This document shows positions 5,083-8,856 of a stretch of 8,856 nucleotides of DNA, piece by piece. Every line of letters starts with the position of its first letter. Position 1 is the first letter of the stretch. Both the position numbers and the translations under genes were made by a program. The notes beneath the pieces were generated by a model. That model was not told the origin of the DNA and made no database searches. It saw only the letters and a program-made list of their open reading frames with translations. Origin of the DNA: Arenimonas sp. (GTDB lineage Bacteria > Pseudomonadota > Gammaproteobacteria > Xanthomonadales > Xanthomonadaceae). The stretch spans positions 1-8,856 of the forward strand of contig DNNT01000026.1 of assembly GCA_003497545.1 (NCBI GenBank), given 5' to 3'.

Positions 5083-7845
5083 ATGGAAAAGAGCTTCGAA
5101 CCCCAGACCTTCGAAACCAAGTGGTACGCCCATTGGGAGGCCAGCGGCTGCTTCCGGCCCAGCGGCAAGGGCCAGCCCTACACCATCATGCTGCCGCCCC
5201 CGAACGTCACCGGCACCCTGCACATGGGCCATGCGTTCCAGCACACCCTCATGGACGCGCTCGTGCGCTACCACCGCATGAAGGGCTACGACACCCTCTG
5301 GCAGGTCGGCACCGACCACGCCGGCATCGCCACCGAGATGGTCGTCTCGCGCAACCTCGCGCTCGAAGGCAAGGGCGAAACCCGTGATTCCCTCGGCCGC
5401 GACAAGTTCATCGAGAAGGTCTGGGAGTGGAAGCAGCACTCCGGCGACACCATCACCCGGCAGATGCGCCGCATGGGCGCCTCCGGCGACTGGAGCCGCG
5501 AAACCTTCACCATGGACGAAGGCCCCAGCCAGGCCGTCGTCGAAACCTTCGTGCGCCTGTTCGAAGAAGGCCTGATCTACCGCGGCCAGCGCCTGGTCAA
5601 CTGGGACCCCGTGCTCAAGACCGCCATCTCCGACCTCGAGGTCGTGAGCGAGGAAGAGGACGGCAAGCTCTGGTCCATTTCCTACCCGCTCGCCGACGGC
5701 AGCGGCGCCCTCGTCGTCGCCACCACCCGCCCCGAAACCATGCTCGGCGACACCGCCGTGATGGTGCACCCCGACGACGAGCGTTACACCCACCTCGTCG
5801 GCAAGACCGTGCGCCTGCCGCTCAGCGACCGCGAGATCCCCATCATCGCCGACGACTACGTCGATCGCGAGTTCGGCACCGGCGTCGTCAAAATCACCCC
5901 CGCGCACGACTTCAACGACTACGCCGTCGGCCAGCGCCACGAGCTGCCGCTGATCAACATCCTCACGCCCGAAGCCGCCATCAACGGCAACGCGCCGGAA
6001 AAGTACCGCGGCCTCGACCGCTACTCCGCGCGCAAGGCCGTGCTCGCCGACCTCGAGGCCCTGGGCCTGCTGGTCGAGGAAAAGAAGCACAAGCTGCAGG
6101 TGCCGCGCGGCGACCGTACCGGCCAGGTGATCGAGCCCTACCTCACCGACCAGTGGTTCGTGCGCATGGAAAAACTCGCCGAGCGCGGCCTCGAACTGGT
6201 CGAGAACGGCTCCGTGCGCTTCGTGCCCGAGAACTGGATCAACACCTACCGGCACTGGATGGGCAACATCCAGGACTGGTGCATCAGCCGCCAGCTCTGG
6301 TGGGGCCACCGCATCCCGGCCTGGTACGACGCCGCCGGCAAGGCCTACGTCGGCCGCAGCGAGGAAGAAGTGCGCGCCGCGCACGGCCTGGCCGCCGACG
6401 TCGCGCTCACCCGCGACAGCGACGTGCTCGAAACCTGGTTCTCCTCGGCCCTGTGGTCGCACAGCACGCTCGGCTGGCCCGACCCGAAGGCCATGGGCGA
6501 GCGCGGCTTCCATACGCGCCTGCCCACCTCGGTGCTGGTCACCGGCTTCGACATCATCTTCTTCTGGGTCGCCCGGATGATCATGATGACCGACCACTTC
6601 ACCGGCCACGTGCCGTTCAAGGACGTCTACATCACCGGCCTGGTGCGCGACCGCGACGGCCAGAAGATGTCGAAATCGAAGGGCAACGTGCTCGACCCCA
6701 TCGACATCATCGACGGCATCAGCGCCGACGCCCTGGTCGCCAAGCGCACCACCGGCCTGATGAAGCCCACCGACGCGCCCAAGATAGAAAAGGCCACGCG
6801 CAAGGAATACCCCGAGGGCATCCCGGCCTTCGGCGCCGACGCGCTGCGCTTCACCTTTGCTTCGCTGGCCACCCACGGCCGCGACATCAAGTTCGACCTG
6901 GCCCGCTGCGAGGGTTACAAGAACTTCTGCAACAAGCTCTGGAACGCCGCCCGCTTCGCGCTGATGAACTGCGAAGGCTTCAGCGCCAGCGGCGCGCCGC
7001 AGCCGCGCACCGATGCCGAGCGCTGGATCCTCGACCGCCTGCAGCACACCCTGCGCGAGGTCGAGGAAGGTTACGCCGGCTACCGCTTCGACCTGGTGTC
7101 GCAGGCGCTGTACGAGTTCGCCTGGAACGAGTTCTGCGACTGGTTCCTGGAACTGGCCAAGCCCGCGCTCACCGGCGACGACGCCGCCGCGGCCGACAGC
7201 ACCCGCCACACCCTGCTGTTCGTGCTCGAGTCGCTGCTGCGCGCCCTGCACCCGCTGGTGCCCTTCGTCACCGAGGAAATCTGGCAGGCCGTGGCGCCCA
7301 AGCTGGGCATCGCCGGCGACAGCGTCAGCACGCAGCCGTGGCCGTCGCTCGACGAAACCCAGCGCAACCCGGCCGCCGCCGCCGACATCGAATGGCTCAA
7401 GGCCGCCGTCACCCAGCTGCGCTCCATCCGCAGCCAGATGAACATCGCGCCCTCGAAGGCCGTGCCCCTGCTGCTGCAGGACGGCGAGGCCGCCGACCGT
7501 GCGCGCATCGAGCGCCATGCGCCGGCGCTGAAGTTCCTGGCCCGGGTCGAGTCGATTGAATGGATCGCCGGCGAAGCCCCGGCGGCGGCCGCGGCGGTTC
7601 TCGGTTCGCTCAAGCTGCTGATCCCGCTCGAGGGCCTGATCGACCTGGGCGCCGAGAAGGCGCGACTGGACAAGGAGCTCAAGCGCATCGCCGGCGAACT
7701 GGCCAAGTGCGAGGCCAAGCTGGGCAATCAAACCTTCGTGGCCAACGCCCCCGCCGCCGTGGTGGAGCAGGAGCGCGCCCGCCTGGCCGACTGGGCCAAC
7801 CAGCACGCCGCCCTGCAGGCCCAGCGCGCCAAGCTCGGCGCCTAG
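5083..7845 (+). CDS. valS: Valyl-tRNA synthetase
   Basis: Class Ia aminoacyl-tRNA synthetase that charges tRNA-Val and edits mischarged threonine; cytoplasmic and essential. The 920-residue product begins [19 protein letters not shown], like other gammaproteobacterial ValS. Landmarks: the HIGH motif as HMGH (47-50) after PPPNVTG; the CP1 editing domain with [10 protein letters not shown] (214-223) and [12 protein letters not shown] (265-276); [15 protein letters not shown] leading back to the catalytic core; KMSKS at 528-532; the anticodon-binding helical domain containing [12 protein letters not shown] and EFCDWFLEL; and a C-terminal coiled-coil arm rich in Lys/Glu/Ala over about the last 70 residues. 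E. coli ValS is 951 residues, so the length is normal. I prefer ATG at 5083 to an in-frame TTG at 5074 because it matches family N-termini, but no good Shine-Dalgarno precedes either. The TAG stop overlaps the rimI stop. Confidence 0.98.
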   Translation: MEKSFEPQTFETKWYAHWEASGCFRPSGKGQPYTIMLPPPNVTGTLHMGHAFQHTLMDALVRYHRMKGYDTLWQVGTDHAGIATEMVVSRNLALEGKGETRDSLGRDKFIEKVWEWKQHSGDTITRQMRRMGASGDWSRETFTMDEGPSQAVVETFVRLFEEGLIYRGQRLVNWDPVLKTAISDLEVVSEEEDGKLWSISYPLADGSGALVVATTRPETMLGDTAVMVHPDDERYTHLVGKTVRLPLSDREIPIIADDYVDREFGTGVVKITPAHDFNDYAVGQRHELPLINILTPEAAINGNAPEKYRGLDRYSARKAVLADLEALGLLVEEKKHKLQVPRGDRTGQVIEPYLTDQWFVRMEKLAERGLELVENGSVRFVPENWINTYRHWMGNIQDWCISRQLWWGHRIPAWYDAAGKAYVGRSEEEVRAAHGLAADVALTRDSDVLETWFSSALWSHSTLGWPDPKAMGERGFHTRLPTSVLVTGFDIIFFWVARMIMMTDHFTGHVPFKDVYITGLVRDRDGQKMSKSKGNVLDPIDIIDGISADALVAKRTTGLMKPTDAPKIEKATRKEYPEGIPAFGADALRFTFASLATHGRDIKFDLARCEGYKNFCNKLWNAARFALMNCEGFSASGAPQPRTDAERWILDRLQHTLREVEEGYAGYRFDLVSQALYEFAWNEFCDWFLELAKPALTGDDAAAADSTRHTLLFVLESLLRALHPLVPFVTEEIWQAVAPKLGIAGDSVSTQPWPSLDETQRNPAAAADIEWLKAAVTQLRSIRSQMNIAPSKAVPLLLQDGEAADRARIERHAPALKFLARVESIEWIAGEAPAAAAAVLGSLKLLIPLEGLIDLGAEKARLDKELKRIAGELAKCEAKLGNQTFVANAPAAVVEQERARLADWANQHAALQAQRAKLGA
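7842..7845. other. CTAG palindrome serving both convergent stop codons
   Basis: The four bases CTAG contain the valS TAG stop (7843-7845, plus strand) and, on the minus strand, the rimI TAG stop (read 7844 to 7842). The two coding regions therefore overlap tail to tail, with no intergenic terminator. Confidence 0.95.
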
Positions 7846-8330
7846 GGCGGCCAGTCGCGGCCGGGGGGCAGGAGCTCCATGGCCATGACGATGGCGTCCT
7901 CGCGGCCCTTTTCGGCCGGGTAGTAGTTCGGCCGCAGGCCGATCTCGTTGAAGCCGAAGTCGCGGTAGAGGTTGATGGCGCGCGGGTTCGAAGGCCGCAC
8001 TTCCAGGAACACCTGGTGCGCGTGGTGCCAGCGCGCCAGGTCCACCAGCCGCGCCAGCAGGCGGCGGCCGTGGCCGCGGCCCTGGTATTCGGGCGCGATG
8101 CACACGTTGAGGATGTGCGCCTCGCCGGCCGCGGCGCTGAGCACGCCGTACCCCAGCAGCTTGGCGCCGGCCTCCAGCACCCAGCACTGGTGCCCGGCGC
8201 GCAGGCAGTCGCGGAAGATGCCGGGCGTCCAGGGGAAGGGATAGGCGCGCTTCTCGATGTCGGACACCGCGTCCACGTCCACCTGCTTCATCGGCCGCAT
8301 CTGCGCGGCGTCGGCGGGACGTGCGTTCAT
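7842..8330 (-). CDS. rimI: Ribosomal protein S18 alanine N-acetyltransferase (RimI)
   Basis: GNAT-family enzyme that uses acetyl-CoA to acetylate the N-terminal alanine of ribosomal protein S18. The 162-residue product has the RimI opening [15 protein letters not shown] (25-39), the GNAT core strand [12 protein letters not shown], the acetyl-CoA loop QGRGHG (83-88), and [15 protein letters not shown] (108-122). In that block E110 and Y122 fall where Salmonella RimI has its catalytic Glu103 and Tyr115, with the same 12-residue spacing. The C-terminus [13 protein letters not shown] is typical. Salmonella RimI is 148 residues; here about 10 extra N-terminal residues may mean that the ATG at 8300 is the true start. 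The ATG at 8330 was kept because it lies six bases after the upstream stop, as expected for a coupled gene. No strong ribosome site precedes either ATG. It is the last gene of the minus-strand unit. Confidence 0.93.
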   Translation of the reverse strand: MNARPADAAQMRPMKQVDVDAVSDIEKRAYPFPWTPGIFRDCLRAGHQCWVLEAGAKLLGYGVLSAAAGEAHILNVCIAPEYQGRGHGRRLLARLVDLARWHHAHQVFLEVRPSNPRAINLYRDFGFNEIGLRPNYYPAEKGREDAIVMAMELLPPGRDWPP

Positions 8331-8336
8331 CGCGGC

Positions 8337-8600
8337 TCAGCGGGCGCGGCGCAGCGCCCGCAGGCGCGCCCAGAGCGCGCGCTTGGCGGCCGCGTCGGCG
8401 CGCAGTTGCTCCCACGGGGGAAGCGGCAGGCCGGCCAGGTCGTCGCGGCGCGCGGCGCGGCGCAGCGCCTTCAGCAGCGGCCCCTCGGGCAGCGGACCCG
8501 CCATGGCCGGCGACGCGTGCGCGGCGGGCGTGCCGGCCGGGCGGTAGAGCGTGTAGCCCATCGCCGAGAGCATGGCCCGCTGCGCCGGATTCCAGCTCAT
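8337..8600 (-). CDS. Short HolD-like protein, candidate DNA polymerase III psi subunit
   Basis: An 87-residue cytoplasmic protein with no signal or membrane segment, rich in Ala, Arg and Leu. By eye it resembles E. coli HolD (psi) at both ends. The N-terminus QRAMLSAMGYTLYRP (7-21) compares with a stretch of HolD ending in LRRPG, the part of psi that contacts the clamp loader. The C-terminus LRADAAAKRALWARL (66-80) compares with LRANPTARAALWQQI. The centre is Pro/Ala-rich and much shorter than in the 137-residue E. coli protein. It also lies directly before rimI, as holD does in E. coli. The ATG at 8600 is chosen because it forms an ATGA overlap with the pssA stop; an upstream ATG at 8633 would lie well inside pssA. 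The coding call is strong from the overlap on one side and the short gap on the other. The psi function is inference; HolD is a fast-evolving family and a chi-binding core is not evident. Confidence 0.6.
   Translation of the reverse strand: MSWNPAQRAMLSAMGYTLYRPAGTPAAHASPAMAGPLPEGPLLKALRRAARRDDLAGLPLPPWEQLRADAAAKRALWARLRALRRAR
8340..8361 (-). promoter_or_regulatory. All-GC hairpin just before the rimI start
   Basis: A perfect 8-bp inverted repeat, GCGGGCGC (8340-8347) and GCGCCCGC (8354-8361), with a 6-base loop. It sits in the last codons of the HolD-like gene, and its 3' arm in the minus-strand mRNA ends nine bases before the rimI ATG. It therefore covers much of the region where a ribosome site would be. 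Ribosomes finishing the upstream gene would melt it, which would couple rimI translation to that gene. The Arg/Ala-rich tail of the upstream protein could also yield such a repeat by chance. Confidence 0.4.
8597..8600 (-). other. ATGA stop/start overlap, pssA to HolD-like gene
   Basis: On the minus strand the ATG of the HolD-like gene (8600-8598) shares two bases with the TGA of pssA (8599-8597). This four-base overlap is a standard sign of co-transcription and translational coupling, and it fixes the start of the small gene. Confidence 0.85.
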
Positions 8601-8856
8601 GCCGCGGCCTTCTTCCGGCGCGCAAGCGCCCACAGGCCATACGCCGGGCCCGACAGCGCGTACACCAGCGCCAGCGCGAACAGGCCCTTGGCCTGGGCGA
8701 TGAACAGCACGGCGATGGTGACCACCACCAGCGCCATCACGAAAAACGGCACCCGGCCGCCCTTCGGGAAACCCTTGAAGCTGAAGTACTTCACCCGGCT
8801 CACCATCAGCAGGCCGGCCGCCACCGTCACGCCCAGCGCCAGCCAGCGCAGGCCCC
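8597..8856 (-). CDS. pssA: CDP-diacylglycerol-serine O-phosphatidyltransferase, C-terminal part
   Basis: The frame is open to the right edge, so only about 85 C-terminal residues are visible. They read as a membrane protein with three hydrophobic stretches: one ending at VSRVKYFSFKG, then VPFFVMALVVVTIAVLFIAQ, then GLFALALVYALSGPAYGLW, followed by the basic cytoplasmic tail ARRKKAAA. The blocks AAGLLMVSR.KYFSFK and GRVPF, and the ending YALSGP, are typical of the CDP-alcohol phosphatidyltransferase type of phosphatidylserine synthase, which makes phosphatidylserine for phosphatidylethanolamine synthesis in the inner membrane. The catalytic DG..AR motif would be outside the window, so activity cannot be judged. 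The gene is the first visible member of a minus-strand unit with the HolD-like gene and rimI. A related CDP-alcohol transferase such as PgsA is less likely given the C-terminal pattern. Confidence 0.85.
   Translation of the reverse strand, partial: GLRWLALGVTVAAGLLMVSRVKYFSFKGFPKGGRVPFFVMALVVVTIAVLFIAQAKGLFALALVYALSGPAYGLWALARRKKAAA

Noticed and set aside
3597..5168. A 523-codon minus-strand open frame opposite pepQ
   Set aside because: Gly/Val-rich shadow of the C-biased codons of pepQ, with no recognisable motif. It runs on across the pepQ-valS spacer.
5427..7559. A 710-codon plus-strand open frame inside valS in a second frame
   Set aside because: An Arg/His/Pro/Ala-rich product typical of a frame-shifted high-GC gene; the valS frame is continuous and intact.
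8601..8633. Upstream ATG at 8633 for the HolD-like gene
   Set aside because: It would add 11 residues and lengthen the overlap with pssA to 37 bases. The ATGA overlap at 8597-8600 is the more usual arrangement, and the HolD-like similarity begins after it.
5023..8640. A 1205-codon minus-strand open frame antisense to valS and overlapping rimI and the HolD-like gene
   Set aside because: It spans several real genes in the wrong frame and its product is an Ala/Gly/Val/His-rich low-complexity sequence. ValS, RimI and the pssA end are each clear in their own frames.

Overview
This window is GC-rich chromosomal DNA (about 70% GC by eye) with tightly packed genes. The set of genes, and above all the minus-strand order pssA / small HolD-like gene / rimI, best fits a gammaproteobacterium of the Xanthomonadales (Lysobacter/Xanthomonas relatives). 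That placement is inference from gene content and protein style. No marker gene was searched. I see no mobile element, CRISPR array, RNA gene or phage gene.

Layout, left to right. (1) The 3' part of an apbE-type FAD:protein FMN transferase gene (+), cut by the left edge. (2) A large minus-strand gene for a membrane c-di-GMP enzyme with CHASE, PAS, GGDEF and EAL domains. Its stop codon abuts the apbE stop. (3) A 70-bp divergent spacer. (4) pepQ (+), Xaa-Pro dipeptidase. (5) A 190-bp spacer with three inverted repeats. (6) valS (+), valyl-tRNA synthetase. (7) A minus-strand unit, read right to left: the 3' end of pssA (phosphatidylserine synthase), an 87-residue protein resembling the DNA polymerase III psi subunit HolD, and rimI (S18 N-acetyltransferase). 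The rimI and valS stop codons overlap.

Most genes are housekeeping: protein modification, peptide turnover, tRNA charging, phospholipid synthesis and ribosomal protein acetylation. The CHASE/GGDEF/EAL protein is the one sensory component. I found no convincing new multi-gene system. The points most worth a second look are the very short HolD-like protein, which shares the holD-rimI neighbourhood known in E. coli; the two convergent junctions with no intergenic DNA, whose stop codons form palindromes; the stacked inverted repeats in front of valS; and a GC-only hairpin just before the rimI start.
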